Below, one piece after another: positions 34,119-43,086 of a DNA stretch of 64,000 nt. The stretch covers positions 124,001 to 188,000 of the forward strand of contig NZ_JAVHUY010000017.1 of NCBI RefSeq assembly GCF_031085175.1, in the 5' to 3' direction. Within the stretch, counting starts at the first letter, position 1, and each line of letters begins with the position of its first letter. This stretch comes from Phytohabitans maris (GTDB taxonomy: Bacteria > Actinomycetota > Actinomycetes > Mycobacteriales > Micromonosporaceae). A program made the position numbers and the translations under genes. The notes under the pieces were generated by a model that had not been told where the DNA came from, did not search any database, and saw only the letters and a list, made by a program, of their open reading frames with translations.

Positions 34119-35264
34119 TCAGCGAGACGACGGGCGCAGGCCGAGCGGCTTGCCGATCAGCGACTCGCGGCGCACCGCCAGGCGGTCGGCCACCTGCCGC
34201 AGCGCGACCGAGGCCGGCGCTTCCGGCGCCTCCAGCACCACCGGACGGCCGGCGTCGCCCGCCTCCCGCACCCGGGTGTCGAGCGGCACCTGACCCAGCA
34301 GCGGCACCTCGGCGCCGACCGCGCGGCTGAGCGACTCGGCGACCGTGGCCCCGCCGCCCGCGCCGAAGATCTCCATCCGCTCGCCGGTGGGCAGCTCCAG
34401 CCAGGACATGTTTTCCACCACGCCGACCAGGCGCTGGTGGGTCTGCAGTGCGATCGCGCCGGCCCGCTCGGCCACCTCGGCGGCCGCCGTCTGCGGGGTG
34501 GTCACCACAAGGATCTCCGCGTTGGGCAGCAGCTGGGCCAGCGAGATCGCCACGTCGCCGGTGCCCGGGGGCAGGTCGAGCAGCAGCACGTCGAGGTCGC
34601 CCCAGTACACGTCGGCGAGGAACTGCTGGAGCGCCCGGTGCAGCATCGGCCCGCGCCAGACCACCGCCGCGTTGCCCGCGGTGAACATGCCGATCGAGAT
34701 GACCTTCACCCCGTGTGCCTGCGGCGGCATGATCATGTCTTCCACGCGGGTGGGCTTGCCGTCCGCGCCGAGCATGCGGGGCACCGAGTGGCCGTAGATG
34801 TCGGCGTCGACCACGCCGACCGAGAGGCCGCGGGCGGCCAGTGCGGCCGCCAGGTTGACCGTCACGCTGGACTTGCCGACGCCACCCTTGCCGCTGGCCA
34901 CCGCGTACACCCGGGTGCGTGAGCCGGGCTGCGCGAACGGGATGACCGGCTCGGGCGTGGCACCGCCGCGCAGCCGGCTCTGCAGCTCCTGCCGCTGCTC
35001 CTGGCTCATCACACCGAAGTCGATCTCGACACCGGTCACGCCCGGCACCGCGCTCACCGCGGCGGTGATGTCCGCCCGAAGCTTGTCGCGCAGCGGGCAG
35101 CCGGCGACCGTGAGCAGCAGGCCGACCTGCACCACGCCGGACGCGTCGACCGTGGCGGAGCGGACCATGCCCAGATCGGTGATCGGCCGCCGGATCTCCG
35201 GGTCGTCGACGGTGGCGAGAGCGGCCTGCACCGCTTCCTCGATGGTGCTTGCCGGTGCGGACAT
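34119..35264 (-). CDS. mrp: Mrp/NBP35-type iron-sulfur carrier ATPase
   Basis: 381 residues from ATG 35264 (ATG 35273 also possible). A DUF59/MIP18 domain (DDPEIRRPITDLGM, VAGCPLRDKLRADI) is followed by the P-loop domain VYAVASGKGGVGKSSVTVNL, VGVVDADIYGHSVPRML and LLLDLPPGTGDVAISLAQLL. The family transfers Fe-S clusters to apoproteins. It converges with tatB, matching the order tatB ... mrp of M. tuberculosis Rv1224-Rv1229c. Confidence 0.92.
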   Translation of the reverse strand: MSAPASTIEEAVQAALATVDDPEIRRPITDLGMVRSATVDASGVVQVGLLLTVAGCPLRDKLRADITAAVSAVPGVTGVEIDFGVMSQEQRQELQSRLRGGATPEPVIPFAQPGSRTRVYAVASGKGGVGKSSVTVNLAAALAARGLSVGVVDADIYGHSVPRMLGADGKPTRVEDMIMPPQAHGVKVISIGMFTAGNAAVVWRGPMLHRALQQFLADVYWGDLDVLLLDLPPGTGDVAISLAQLLPNAEILVVTTPQTAAAEVAERAGAIALQTHQRLVGVVENMSWLELPTGERMEIFGAGGGATVAESLSRAVGAEVPLLGQVPLDTRVREAGDAGRPVVLEAPEAPASVALRQVADRLAVRRESLIGKPLGLRPSSR

Positions 35265-35421
35265 GTACGCCATGCTACGTCGGCCGACACCGCCCGCTGG
35301 CGGGGATCCGGCAGGCGAGCGGTGCATTTTAAGTCACTCGTCGGCCCTGTGTGGTCTTTTTGGATATTGTCGGTTTCCGGCTGGACTCCGTACCCCCTCA
35401 GGTGCGACGATCGTTGTAGAA

Positions 35422-35454
35422 CGCCGCGCGCCTGGCCCCTTGGGGCGCGCGGCG
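35422..35454. repeat. Strong GC hairpin upstream of mrp
   Basis: CGCCGCGCGCC (35422-35432) pairs perfectly with GGCGCGCGGCG (35444-35454) around an 11-base loop. There is no T-run next to it. It sits in the 371-base gap 35265-35635 between mrp and DUF1003, which otherwise holds repeat copy B and no gene. It could terminate transcription coming from the DUF1003 gene. Confidence 0.55.
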
Positions 35455-35537
35455 CCACCCTTTCCAGGCCCTGGCCGCGCACCTGGCCACAGCGCCCAGT
35501 GCGGGCGCGCGGCACCCCACCCCTTCTAGAGCGAGAA

Positions 35538-35623
35538 TTTGGGCTACCGCGACGTCCGAGGTGGTCCGGACCGTTGCTCCCGCGGCCTCGCCCTCCGCGC
35601 CCCGCGATCTCACCCCCCGGCCC
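35538..35623 (+). repeat. Dispersed intergenic repeat, copy B
   Basis: TTTGGGCTACCGCGACGTCC then GAGGTGGTCCGGACCGTTGC then TCCCGCGGCCTCGCCCTCCG then CGCCCCGCGATCTCACCCCC. It is nearly identical to the reversed copy at 45072-45155 over more than 80 bases and is the best reference for the family. Confidence 0.75.
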
Positions 35624-35635
35624 CAACGGCAGGGG

Positions 35636-36184
35636 TCAGGGGGTGTCGCTGTCGAGCTCGTCGTAGGGCTCGGACGGCATCTTCTTCTTGGCCTTGCGGG
35701 CGCGCTTCTGCGACTCCGCGAGCTCCTCGGTGAGCCGCTGCAGCTCGGAGCGGAGGAAGTCGCGGGTGGCCACCTCGCCGAGCGCGATCCGCAGCGCGGC
35801 GATCTCGCGCGCCAGGTACTCGGTGTCCGCCTTCTGCGCCTCCGCCCGCCGCCGGTCCTGTTCCAGCGCCAGGCGCTCGCGGTCGGCCTGCCGGTTTTGC
35901 GCGAGCAGGATCAGCGGGGCCGCGTACGACGCCTGGAGCGAGAGCATCAGCGTCAGGAACGTGAACGTGTACGGGTCGAAGCGCAGGCTCGCCGGCGCCA
36001 GCGCGTTCCAGCCGATCCAGAGCAGGATCACCACGGTCATGTAGACCAGGAACTTCGCGGTGCCCATGTAGCGGGCGATGCCCTCGGACCACTGCCCGAA
36101 GGCCTCCGGGTTGAAGCGCGGCAGGCGGACCCGGCGCGGCTCGCGGGGCTGGTCCAGCCGGCCGGGGCGGGATGCGTCAGCCAC
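35636..36184 (-). CDS. DUF1003 membrane protein
   Basis: 182 residues. Two membrane helices (KFLVYMTVVILLWIGWNALA and a second with FTFLTLMLSLQASYAAPLIL) and the RFDPYTFTFLTLMLS core are the DUF1003 signature. A long charged coiled coil follows (LALEQDRRRAEAQKADTEYL). Function is unknown; it is usually next to MgtE-type proteins, and here its start overlaps that gene's stop by eight bases, so the two probably work together in ion homeostasis. Confidence 0.85.
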   Translation of the reverse strand: MADASRPGRLDQPREPRRVRLPRFNPEAFGQWSEGIARYMGTAKFLVYMTVVILLWIGWNALAPASLRFDPYTFTFLTLMLSLQASYAAPLILLAQNRQADRERLALEQDRRRAEAQKADTEYLAREIAALRIALGEVATRDFLRSELQRLTEELAESQKRARKAKKKMPSEPYDELDSDTP

Positions 36185-37436
36185 CGGCGCCTCCCGGAGC
36201 GGTGTCCCGGTCGCGCCAGTCCGGCGGCAGGGAGTGGTCGAGGACGTCGTCGACGGTGACCGCGCCGACCAGCCGGTTGGCCCCGTCGACCACCGGGAGC
36301 GCCACCAGGTCGTACGTGGCCATCCGCCGGGTCACCTCCACCAGCGGCGTCTCCGGCCGGAGCGGGTCGATCCCGCTGTCGAGCACCCCGCCGAGGATCT
36401 CGGCCGGCGGCTCGCGGAGCAGTCGCTGGAAGTGCACGATGCCCAGGTACCGCCCGGTGGGCGTGGCCATCGGCGCGCGGGCGACGAAGACCTGCGCGGC
36501 GACCGCGGGCGGCAGCTGGGGCTCGCGGATGCGGGCCAGCGCCTCGGCCACCGTGCTGTCCGGAGTGAGGATCACCGGCTCGGAGGTCATCACGCTGCCC
36601 GCGGTGCCCTTCTGGTACTTCATCAGCTGGCGGACCGGATCGGCCTCCTCCGGCTCCATCAGCTCGAAGAGCACCTCCTGCTCCGCCCGGGGCAGCTCGG
36701 CGAGCAGGTCGGCCGCGTCGTCCGGGTCCATCTCCTCGAGTACGTCGGCCGCCCGCTCCCGGTCGAGCGCGGCGAGGATCTCCACCTGGTCGTGCTCGGG
36801 CAGCTCACCGAGCACGTCGGCGAGCCGCTCGTCGTCGAGCGCGGCGGCCACCTCGTTGCGCCGGCCGTCGGTCATGTCCTGCAGCGCGTTGGCCAGGTCG
36901 GCCGGGCGCATCCCCTCCAGGAGCGCGAGCAGGTTGGCGGTGCCCTGTGTGTCCGGTACCCCGATCAGCCCTCGCGCCCGCGCCCAGTCGACCTCGCGCA
37001 GGTGGCCGCGGCGGGCGAGGCGGCCGGTGTGCTCGCGTACCGCGACGCGGACCAGTGACCACTCGCCGACCCGGTTGGCCTCCATCGCCACGTCGACCAC
37101 GATCCCGGGAACGTCGTCCGGCTCGATCCTGACCCGGCGGTCCAGCAGGTCTTCGAGGACCAGCAGCTCGTTGGGGCGCTTTTCGAAGCGGCGCAGGTTG
37201 AGCGTGCCCGTACCCAGCTCGACGGCGTCCGCGTCGAGGGAGGTCACGCGCCCCATCGGGAGGAAGATCCGGCGGCGCAGCGGCATCTCCGCGACGAGGC
37301 CGACGACCTGGGGCGGGCGGTTTGTCGTGCGCAGCCGCACGACCGCGTCCCGGACCCGGCCGACCTGGTCGCCGTTCGGGTCGAACACGGGGAGCCCGGC
37401 GAGCCGGGCGACGTACACCCTGGTCGCCGTGGTCAC
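36177..37436 (-). CDS. Soluble PRC-barrel/MgtE-N/CBS protein (Rv1232c-like)
   Basis: 419 residues. An N-terminal PRC-barrel-like part (AGLPVFDPNGDQVGRVRDAV), an MgtE N-terminal superhelical domain (LGELPEHDQVEILAALDRER, VLEEMDPDDAADLLAELPRA) and two CBS motifs at the C-terminus (TSEPVILTPDSTVAEALARI and MATYDLVALPVVDGANRLVG). The magnesium channel membrane domain of MgtE is missing; this is normal for the actinobacterial Rv1232c type and not a truncation. It may regulate the DUF1003 partner in response to magnesium or nucleotides; that is inference. Confidence 0.85.
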   Translation of the reverse strand: MTTATRVYVARLAGLPVFDPNGDQVGRVRDAVVRLRTTNRPPQVVGLVAEMPLRRRIFLPMGRVTSLDADAVELGTGTLNLRRFEKRPNELLVLEDLLDRRVRIEPDDVPGIVVDVAMEANRVGEWSLVRVAVREHTGRLARRGHLREVDWARARGLIGVPDTQGTANLLALLEGMRPADLANALQDMTDGRRNEVAAALDDERLADVLGELPEHDQVEILAALDRERAADVLEEMDPDDAADLLAELPRAEQEVLFELMEPEEADPVRQLMKYQKGTAGSVMTSEPVILTPDSTVAEALARIREPQLPPAVAAQVFVARAPMATPTGRYLGIVHFQRLLREPPAEILGGVLDSGIDPLRPETPLVEVTRRMATYDLVALPVVDGANRLVGAVTVDDVLDHSLPPDWRDRDTAPGGAGG

Positions 37437-37468
37437 CAGATCAGCGTAGTGCCATAGGCTGCGGAGGC

Positions 37469-38320
37469 ATGTCGACCTTGGACTACCAGATCGTTGACGT
37501 CTTCACCGACCGCGCGTTCACGGGCAACCCCCTCGCGGTGGTCTTCGGCGCCCAGGATCTGAGCACCGAACAGCTGCAGGCGATCGCGCGCGAGTTCAAC
37601 CTCTCGGAGACCGTGTTCATCCTGCCGCCCAGCGACCCGGCCGCGGCCACCTACCGGGCGCGGATCTTCACGCCCGGAGTGGAGCTGCCGTTCGCCGGCC
37701 ACCCGAGCGTCGGCGCGGCGGTCGTACAGGCGGGTGGCCCCGGTCGGGTGATCCAGGAGTGTGGCGCCGGGCTGCTGCCGATCGAAGTGACCAAGGACGG
37801 CCGGGCCACGCTCACCGGCGGTACCCCGTCTCTCGGCCCTGAGATCGACCCCGCGCCGCTGCTGGCGGCCGCCGGCCTGGCCGAGGCCGACTTCGTGGGT
37901 CCACCGCCGCGGATGGCGGGGTGCGGCATCGACTTCCCGTACCTGGCGGTGCGCCCGGAGGCGGTGTCCCGGGCGGTGCTCGACCACGGCGCCGCGGCCC
38001 GCGACGGCGTCGACACGGTGCTGATCGTGGCCTGGGACGCGGCTGCCCGCGCCGCCCACGTGCGCATGTTCGGCCCGGGCGTCGGCGTCGCCGAAGACCC
38101 GGCGACCGGCTCGGCGGCGCTCGGCCTCGGTGTCTGGCTGGTGGCGAGCGGGCTGCTTCCCGGCGAGGGCGAGTCGGCGTACACGGTGCGGCAGGGCGCC
38201 GAGATCCACCGCCCGTCCACACTGGACTGCGTGGTGACCGCGGCCGGTGGCGCGGCGGTCAAGGCCACGGTGACCGGCCAGGTCGTACCCGTGGCGGAGG
38301 GCCGGATCACCATCCCGTGA
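37469..38320 (+). CDS. PhzF-family isomerase
   Basis: 283 residues starting MSTLDYQIVDVFTDRAFTGN, the standard PhzF beginning (Q-V-D-F plus F-x-GNP). FNLSETVFILPP carries the catalytic Glu; RIFTPGVELPFAGHPSVGAA and AEDPATGSAALGLGVWL are the other family blocks. PhzF proteins are epimerase-like isomerases; without other phenazine genes here the substrate is unknown. The TGA stop is inside the first arm of the terminator repeat. GGAGG lies close to the ATG. Confidence 0.9.
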   Translation: MSTLDYQIVDVFTDRAFTGNPLAVVFGAQDLSTEQLQAIAREFNLSETVFILPPSDPAAATYRARIFTPGVELPFAGHPSVGAAVVQAGGPGRVIQECGAGLLPIEVTKDGRATLTGGTPSLGPEIDPAPLLAAAGLAEADFVGPPPRMAGCGIDFPYLAVRPEAVSRAVLDHGAAARDGVDTVLIVAWDAAARAAHVRMFGPGVGVAEDPATGSAALGLGVWLVASGLLPGEGESAYTVRQGAEIHRPSTLDCVVTAAGGAAVKATVTGQVVPVAEGRITIP

Positions 38321-38370
38321 TCAAGGCTCCCCTCAAGTCGTTCTAGCGGCTTGACGGGAGCTTTGATCAT
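38317..38370. terminator. Bidirectional terminator hairpin, repeat family copy 4
   Basis: GTGATCAAGGCTCCCCTCAA then GTCGTTCTAGCGG and TTGACGGGAGCTTTGATCAT. It includes the stop codon of the PhzF gene and ends eight bases before the stop of the converging gene. Arms and loop match the copy at 8929 and the split copy at the mobile element ends. Confidence 0.8.
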
Positions 38371-38377
38371 GCACTCT

Positions 38378-38863
38378 CTAGGGGCGTGCGCCGCGGACGC
38401 GGTGCAGGCGGAACGGGCGCCGGGCCGGCCGGGCGGCGGGCGACTCGCGGGGCGGCGCCGCCTCGGAGGCGTCTCCCGGCGGCTCGGGGTCGCCGGCCGG
38501 CGCGAGCCGGTTGACCGAGCACTCGGCGGCCCACCGCTCGGCGAGGGCGGTGGCCGAGCCGGGTGCGTTCAGCCGCTTGCCGGCGAGCTGGGGCACGACG
38601 GCGGTCCACTCCTCGCTGCGCGGGTCGATCCGGGTCACCTCGGCCGACCAGGTCACGATCCGGCCGCCGTGGTCACCGCGCAGGCTCACCCGCGCCTCGT
38701 CCGCGTACGCCAGGCCGGGCGCCGCCTGCTCGCCGGGACCACTCACGACGTAGAGCGCGTCGTCGATCGGCAGGCACCACAGCGCGAGGGCCGGGCCGCC
38801 GTCGACCGACACCCACGCGACGGCCGCCTTCTTCAACGCCTCCGACACGAGTGGATCCGCCAT
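38378..38863 (-). CDS. PPOX-like split-barrel protein
   Basis: 161 residues from ATG 38863. The first 115 residues (AVAWVSVDGGPALALWCLPI, DALYVVSGPGEQAAPGL, ARVSLRGDHGGRIVTWSAEV) look like a flavin/F420-binding split beta-barrel of the pyridoxamine oxidase-like type. The Pro/Arg-rich tail is low complexity. The enzyme function is unknown. It follows the HAD gene by 14 bases, probably in one transcript. Confidence 0.6.
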   Translation of the reverse strand: MADPLVSEALKKAAVAWVSVDGGPALALWCLPIDDALYVVSGPGEQAAPGLAYADEARVSLRGDHGGRIVTWSAEVTRIDPRSEEWTAVVPQLAGKRLNAPGSATALAERWAAECSVNRLAPAGDPEPPGDASEAAPPRESPAARPARRPFRLHRVRGARP

Positions 38864-38877
38864 GGAGGCATCATGCC

Positions 38878-39579
38878 TCAACCGACGGGTATCGGGCTGC
38901 GGTCGACCGCGCGGATCAGCTCCGACAGCGCGGCCACGGACGGACCGGCCCAGTCGGGCTCGGCGTTGAAGACCAGGTGCTGGGTGAGGTCGGGCGCGGT
39001 GAGCCGCACCGCGGTCATCCCGAGCTCGGCCGCGCCGGTGAGCTCGCGGCTGCCGCCGTCGCCGACGTACAGGCACTCGCTCGGCGGCACGCCCAGCCGC
39101 GCGCACGCCTCCAGGTAGATCGCGCGGTGCGGCTTGCACTCTCCGATCTGGACGGAGTACGCGCACGCGTCCAGCAGGCTGGCCACGGGCATCGTGGGCA
39201 GCAGTTGCGGCAGTTCGTGGGTGCAGTCGCTCACCACCGCCGTACGCAGGCCGCGGTGGCGCAAAGCGCGGAGCGTGGCCACCGCGTCCGAGCGCAGCGT
39301 GGTGTCGGCGCGCAGCGCCGCGACCCGGGCCGCGCACGCGCTGCGGAGGGCGCTGGGCGAGGGCCGGGCGCCAACCTGCCCGGCCAGCCACCGCAGCGTC
39401 TCCTCGGCCGTCCCGTACTCGCCGCGGGCCCGGTTGTAGTACGAGCGGTCGAGCGCCTCGACCAGTGCGTTCGGGTCGCAGCCGAGGGCGCGGGCGACGG
39501 CGGTGTGCGCGGGTCCGCGCCGCACCGAAAGCGTCAGAGTGCCGAAGAAGTCGAATAGAACCGCACGGGGTATAGACAC
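38878..39579 (-). CDS. HAD-family hydrolase (subfamily IA)
   Basis: 233 residues. Motif I is VLFDFFGTLT, where the second Asp of the phosphatase DxD is Phe, as in dehalogenase-like members. Motif II is AVVSDCTHELPQ, the conserved Lys is in IGECKPHRAIYLEACARLG and motif III is CLYVGDGGSRELTGAAELGM. The substrate is unknown; loss of the second Asp makes a classical phosphatase activity less sure. Confidence 0.85.
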   Translation of the reverse strand: MSIPRAVLFDFFGTLTLSVRRGPAHTAVARALGCDPNALVEALDRSYYNRARGEYGTAEETLRWLAGQVGARPSPSALRSACAARVAALRADTTLRSDAVATLRALRHRGLRTAVVSDCTHELPQLLPTMPVASLLDACAYSVQIGECKPHRAIYLEACARLGVPPSECLYVGDGGSRELTGAAELGMTAVRLTAPDLTQHLVFNAEPDWAGPSVAALSELIRAVDRSPIPVG

Positions 39580-39708
39580 GACGAATCAGCCTCCGGGGGT
39601 CCAGAGAGGCACGGATCGGGCGAGCGTATCTGGATCACGGCAGGCGGTCAGCGCAGCACTCTTAGTAAGGAGTTAACTGCAACAAGTTACGTGTGAGGAT
39701 AAACCACC

Positions 39709-40623
39709 GTGCATCACCGCCTTGATCCCCTCACGCTGGCGGCGATCGGGCTCGCGGTGGTCTCCGTGTCGTCATCGGCGCCACTGATCGCGTACGCGGC
39801 CGCGCCGGCCCTGGCCATCGCGTTCTGGCGCAACTTTCTGGCGGTCGGCGTGCTCGGCCCGGCCGCACTGGTACGGCGCCGCGCCGAGCTGCGGGACATG
39901 GTCACCGGCGGCCGGCGCCGCGAGGCCCGGTACAGCGTGCTGGCCGGCCTCGCCCTCGCGGTCCACTTCGCCACCTGGATGCCGAGCGCCCAGCTCACCT
40001 CGGTGGCCACGGCGACCGCGCTGGTCGCCACCCAGCCGGTCTGGCAGGGCCTGCTCGCGCTCGCCCGGGGGCGCCGGCTGCGTCCGGTCATGTGGGTCGG
40101 CATCGGCATCGCGGTGGCCGGTGCCGCCATCGCGACCGGCGCCGACCTCGGCACCTCCGGCCGGGCCATCGCCGGCGACCTGCTGGCACTGGCCGGCGCC
40201 GTGGCCGTCGCGGTCTACACCGACCTCGGTGAACGGGCCCGGGCGGCGCTCAGCACCACCGCGTACACGCTGGTCTGCTATTCGGTCTGTGCCGCCGCGC
40301 TGCTGGTCGCCTGCCTCGTGGGTGGGGCGCGACTGGGCGGGTACGGCCACACCACCTGGCTGGCGATCCTCGGCCTCGTGGCGGGCGCCCAGCTGCTCGG
40401 GCACTCGATGTTCAACTACGCGCTGCACAAGGTCTCGGCGACCACGATCAGCATGCTGATCCTGCTGGAGGTGCCGGGTTCGGTGTTGATCGCCTGGCTC
40501 TGGCTGGGGCAGGTACCGCGGGCGGCGGCGTACCCGGGGCTGGCCTTGCTGGTCGTGGGCGTCGCGGTGGTCGTCGCGGGCGGTGCCAGGACGCTCCGGC
40601 AGCCGCCCGAGCCCGCGGCGTGA
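39709..40623 (+). CDS. EamA/DMT-family transporter
   Basis: 304 residues from GTG 39709. Ten membrane helices in two EamA repeats: the first includes IAFWRNFLAVGVLGPAALVR and TSVATATALVATQPVWQGLL, the second LVAGAQLLGHSMFNYALHKV and SMLILLEVPGSVLIAWLWLG. It is likely an exporter of amino acids or other metabolites; the substrate cannot be read from the sequence. Confidence 0.88.
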   Translation: MHHRLDPLTLAAIGLAVVSVSSSAPLIAYAAAPALAIAFWRNFLAVGVLGPAALVRRRAELRDMVTGGRRREARYSVLAGLALAVHFATWMPSAQLTSVATATALVATQPVWQGLLALARGRRLRPVMWVGIGIAVAGAAIATGADLGTSGRAIAGDLLALAGAVAVAVYTDLGERARAALSTTAYTLVCYSVCAAALLVACLVGGARLGGYGHTTWLAILGLVAGAQLLGHSMFNYALHKVSATTISMLILLEVPGSVLIAWLWLGQVPRAAAYPGLALLVVGVAVVVAGGARTLRQPPEPAA

Positions 40624-40708
40624 GATCTTCCACAGGTTGGTTCTCGCTGGTCGGCGGGCGAGGCTACGGTGGGGTACCACGCGCCTTACCGATCGCTAAG
40701 GAGCTTCG

Positions 40709-41665
40709 ATGGTCGCTGTCGGACGCCCGCGCCGCTCCTGCCTGGCTGTCCCCGGGTCGAGTCTCAAGATGCTCGACAAGGCCCGTGGCCTCCCCGCCGA
40801 CCAGGTCTTCCTGGACCTGGAGGACGCGGTGGCGCCGCTGGCCAAGCCGGAGGCCCGCAAGAACGTCGTGGCCGCGCTCAACGAGGGCGACTGGGGTGGC
40901 AAGACGCGGGTGGTACGGGTCAACGACCTGACCACGCCGTGGACGTACCGCGACGTGGTCGAGGTGGTGGAGGGTGCCGGGGCCAACCTCGACTGTGTGA
41001 TGCTGCCGAAGGTGCAGTCGGCGTCCCATGTGGAGTGGCTGGACCTGACGCTCACCCAGATCGAAAAGACGCTGGGGCTCGAGGTCGGGCGGATCGGCAT
41101 CGAGGCGCAGATCGAAAACGCCGCCGGTCTGGTCAATGTGGACGCGATCGCGGCCGCCTCGCCCCGGGTCGAGACGGTCATCTTCGGCCCGGCGGACTTC
41201 ATGGCGAGCATCAACATGCGGTCGCTGGTGGTCGGTGCGCTGATCCCGGAGTACCCGGGGGATCCGTACCACTACATCCTGATGCGGATCCTGATGGCCG
41301 CGCGGATGCACGACAAGCAGGCGATCGACGGGCCGTTCCTGCAGATCCGCGACGTGGACGCCTTCCGCGAGGTGGCCAGGCGGTCGGCGGCGCTCGGCTT
41401 CGACGGCAAGTGGGTGCTGCACCCGGGGCAGATCGACGCGGCGAACGAGGTGTACTCGCCGGCCCAGGAAGACTACGACCACGCCGAGCTGATCCTCGAC
41501 GCGTACGACTTCTACACCTCGGAGGCGGGCGGCCGGCTGGGCGCGGTGATGCTCGGCGACGAGATGATCGACGAGGCGTCACGCAAGATGGCGCTGGTCG
41601 TCGCGGCCAAGGGGCGCGCCGCCGGCATGCGCCGCACGAGCACCTTCACGCCGCCCGAGGGCTGA
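40709..41665 (+). CDS. CitE-type CoA ester lyase (HpcH/HpaI aldolase family)
   Basis: 318 residues. SCLAVPGSSLKMLDKA, the metal-binding FLDLEDAVAPLAKPEAR, CVMLPKVQSASHVEWLD, IEAQIENAAGLVNVDAIAAA and FGPADFMASI follow the malyl/citramalyl-CoA lyase family. M. tuberculosis Rv2498c, in a cluster with Rv2499c (MaoC) and FadE19, is a near parallel; homologues of both partners occur within 12 kb here. A role in branched-chain acyl-CoA or C5-dicarboxylate breakdown is inferred from that. Confidence 0.85.
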   Translation: MVAVGRPRRSCLAVPGSSLKMLDKARGLPADQVFLDLEDAVAPLAKPEARKNVVAALNEGDWGGKTRVVRVNDLTTPWTYRDVVEVVEGAGANLDCVMLPKVQSASHVEWLDLTLTQIEKTLGLEVGRIGIEAQIENAAGLVNVDAIAAASPRVETVIFGPADFMASINMRSLVVGALIPEYPGDPYHYILMRILMAARMHDKQAIDGPFLQIRDVDAFREVARRSAALGFDGKWVLHPGQIDAANEVYSPAQEDYDHAELILDAYDFYTSEAGGRLGAVMLGDEMIDEASRKMALVVAAKGRAAGMRRTSTFTPPEG

Positions 41666-41727
41666 GCCGCACCCGTGGGGCTGGGCCGCGCTTGAGGGCT
41701 GAGCCGCACCCGTGGGGCTGGGCCGCG
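41659..41727. repeat. 32-base direct repeat, two copies
   Basis: GGGCTGAGCCGCACCCGTGG then GGCTGGGCCGCG occurs at 41659-41690 and again at 41696-41727 with spacer CTTGA. The first copy covers the CitE stop codon. It lies between converging genes. Confidence 0.85.
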
Positions 41728-41748
41728 TGTCCGAAGCCGAGCCCGCCG

Positions 41749-42159
41749 TCAGTACGTCGTGCCGCTCTCGCTGTTGATGGCGATGATGATGATCACGACA
41801 TAGAAGGCGATGAGGAGCACCAGCAGGCCGGTCAGGATCCAGCCGACGATGATGCCGGCCAGCGCCAGGCCGTCGCCGCCCTCGCCCCGCTCGCGGATCT
41901 GCTTGCGGGCGATGTGGCCGAGGATCGCGCCGACCGGCGCGCTGATGCAGGTCGCCAGGCCGGCGAGCGAGCAGACCAGCGAGGCGATCGCCATGCCGTT
42001 GGTGGGCGGCGAGGGCGGATAAGGCGCGTACCCCGGGTACATCGGCGCGGCGTAGCCCTGCGGGATCGGCTGCCCGCTCACCGGAGAGCCCGGGTCCTGC
42101 TGGCCTTGCTGCGGCGGCCAGGAGGGGTCGCTCCAGTTGCCGGGCTGCTGGTACGTCAT
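41749..42159 (-). CDS. DUF4190 membrane protein
   Basis: 136 residues. A Pro/Gln/Gly/Tyr-rich cytoplasmic N-terminus (GYAAPMYPGYAPYPPSPPTN) is followed by the DUF4190 core: a first helix, GAILGHIARKQIRERGEGGD and a second helix with ILTGLLVLLIAFYVVIIIIA. Function is unknown. A second protein of this family is at 43087-43644 and the SDR gene lies between them. Confidence 0.85.
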   Translation of the reverse strand: MTYQQPGNWSDPSWPPQQGQQDPGSPVSGQPIPQGYAAPMYPGYAPYPPSPPTNGMAIASLVCSLAGLATCISAPVGAILGHIARKQIRERGEGGDGLALAGIIVGWILTGLLVLLIAFYVVIIIIAINSESGTTY

Positions 42160-42264
42160 AACGATCTCCGTCGTAGGGGTCGGTCGTCAGGGTAGCGGTA
42201 CCTCACCACTCCTTGGGGTACCCCGTCGTTGCCCGCGCGGGACGGACCGGGCAGGATCGCGGGC

Positions 42265-43062
42265 ATGGACGACGACGCGACCACGCCCGCGCCCGACTAC
42301 GGCTCGCTCCGCCTCGACGGCCGGGTGGCGCTGGTCACCGGTGCCGGCAGCCCGGACGGTATCGGGTACGCGACCGCCCGCCGGCTGGTCGACCTCGGCG
42401 CGCGGGTGGCCATCGTGTCCACGACCCGGCGCATCCACGAGCGCGCGTCGGAGCTGGGCGCCACCGGTTTCGTCGCCGACCTGACCGACGAGTCCGAAGT
42501 GGGCGCGCTGGCCGACGCGGTCGCCGAGCAGCTGGGCGACGTGGAGGTGCTGGTCAACAACGCCGGCCTCGCCAGCCGCACCAGCCCGGAGGTGCTGCGG
42601 CCGGTCGCGCAGCTCACGTTCGACGAGTGGCGGGCCGAGATCGACCGCAACCTCACCACGGCGTTCCTGTGCAGCCGGGCGTTCATCGGCGGGATGGCCG
42701 AGCGCGGCTGGGGCCGCATCGTCAACCTCGCCGCCACCGCCGGCCCGATCAACGCGCTGCCCACCGAGGCGGCCTACGCGGCGGCCAAGGCCGGCGTGGT
42801 CGGCCTCACCCGGGCGCTGGCCATGGAGATGGTCGCCGACGGCGTGACCGTCAACGCGGTCGCGCCGGGCACGATCTACACCGCGGCGTCCACGGTGGCC
42901 GAGCTCAAGCAGGGCCTGGGCACCCCGATCGGGCGCCCGGGCACACCGGACGAGGTGGCGGCCGCGATCACGTTCCTCTGCTCGCCGGCCGCGTCGTACA
43001 TCACCGGGCAGATGCTCGTCGTCGACGGAGGCAACAGCGTGCGCGAGGCGCAGTTCCGGTAG
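42265..43062 (+). CDS. Short-chain dehydrogenase/reductase
   Basis: 265 residues from ATG 42265. The NAD(P) motif is [20 protein letters not shown], then [14 protein letters not shown] and the active-site [20 protein letters not shown]. The usual catalytic Ser thirteen residues before Tyr is Thr (NLAATAGP). [14 protein letters not shown] and [15 protein letters not shown] end the fold. The substrate is unknown. Confidence 0.88.
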   Translation: MDDDATTPAPDYGSLRLDGRVALVTGAGSPDGIGYATARRLVDLGARVAIVSTTRRIHERASELGATGFVADLTDESEVGALADAVAEQLGDVEVLVNNAGLASRTSPEVLRPVAQLTFDEWRAEIDRNLTTAFLCSRAFIGGMAERGWGRIVNLAATAGPINALPTEAAYAAAKAGVVGLTRALAMEMVADGVTVNAVAPGTIYTAASTVAELKQGLGTPIGRPGTPDEVAAAITFLCSPAASYITGQMLVVDGGNSVREAQFR

Positions 43063-43086
43063 GCACCGCGCCCCGAGGCAGCCGGA

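Noticed and set aside
36177-37436. Truncated magnesium transporter
   Set aside because: The missing membrane domain is normal for the Rv1232c-type proteins; start, stop and partner gene are intact.
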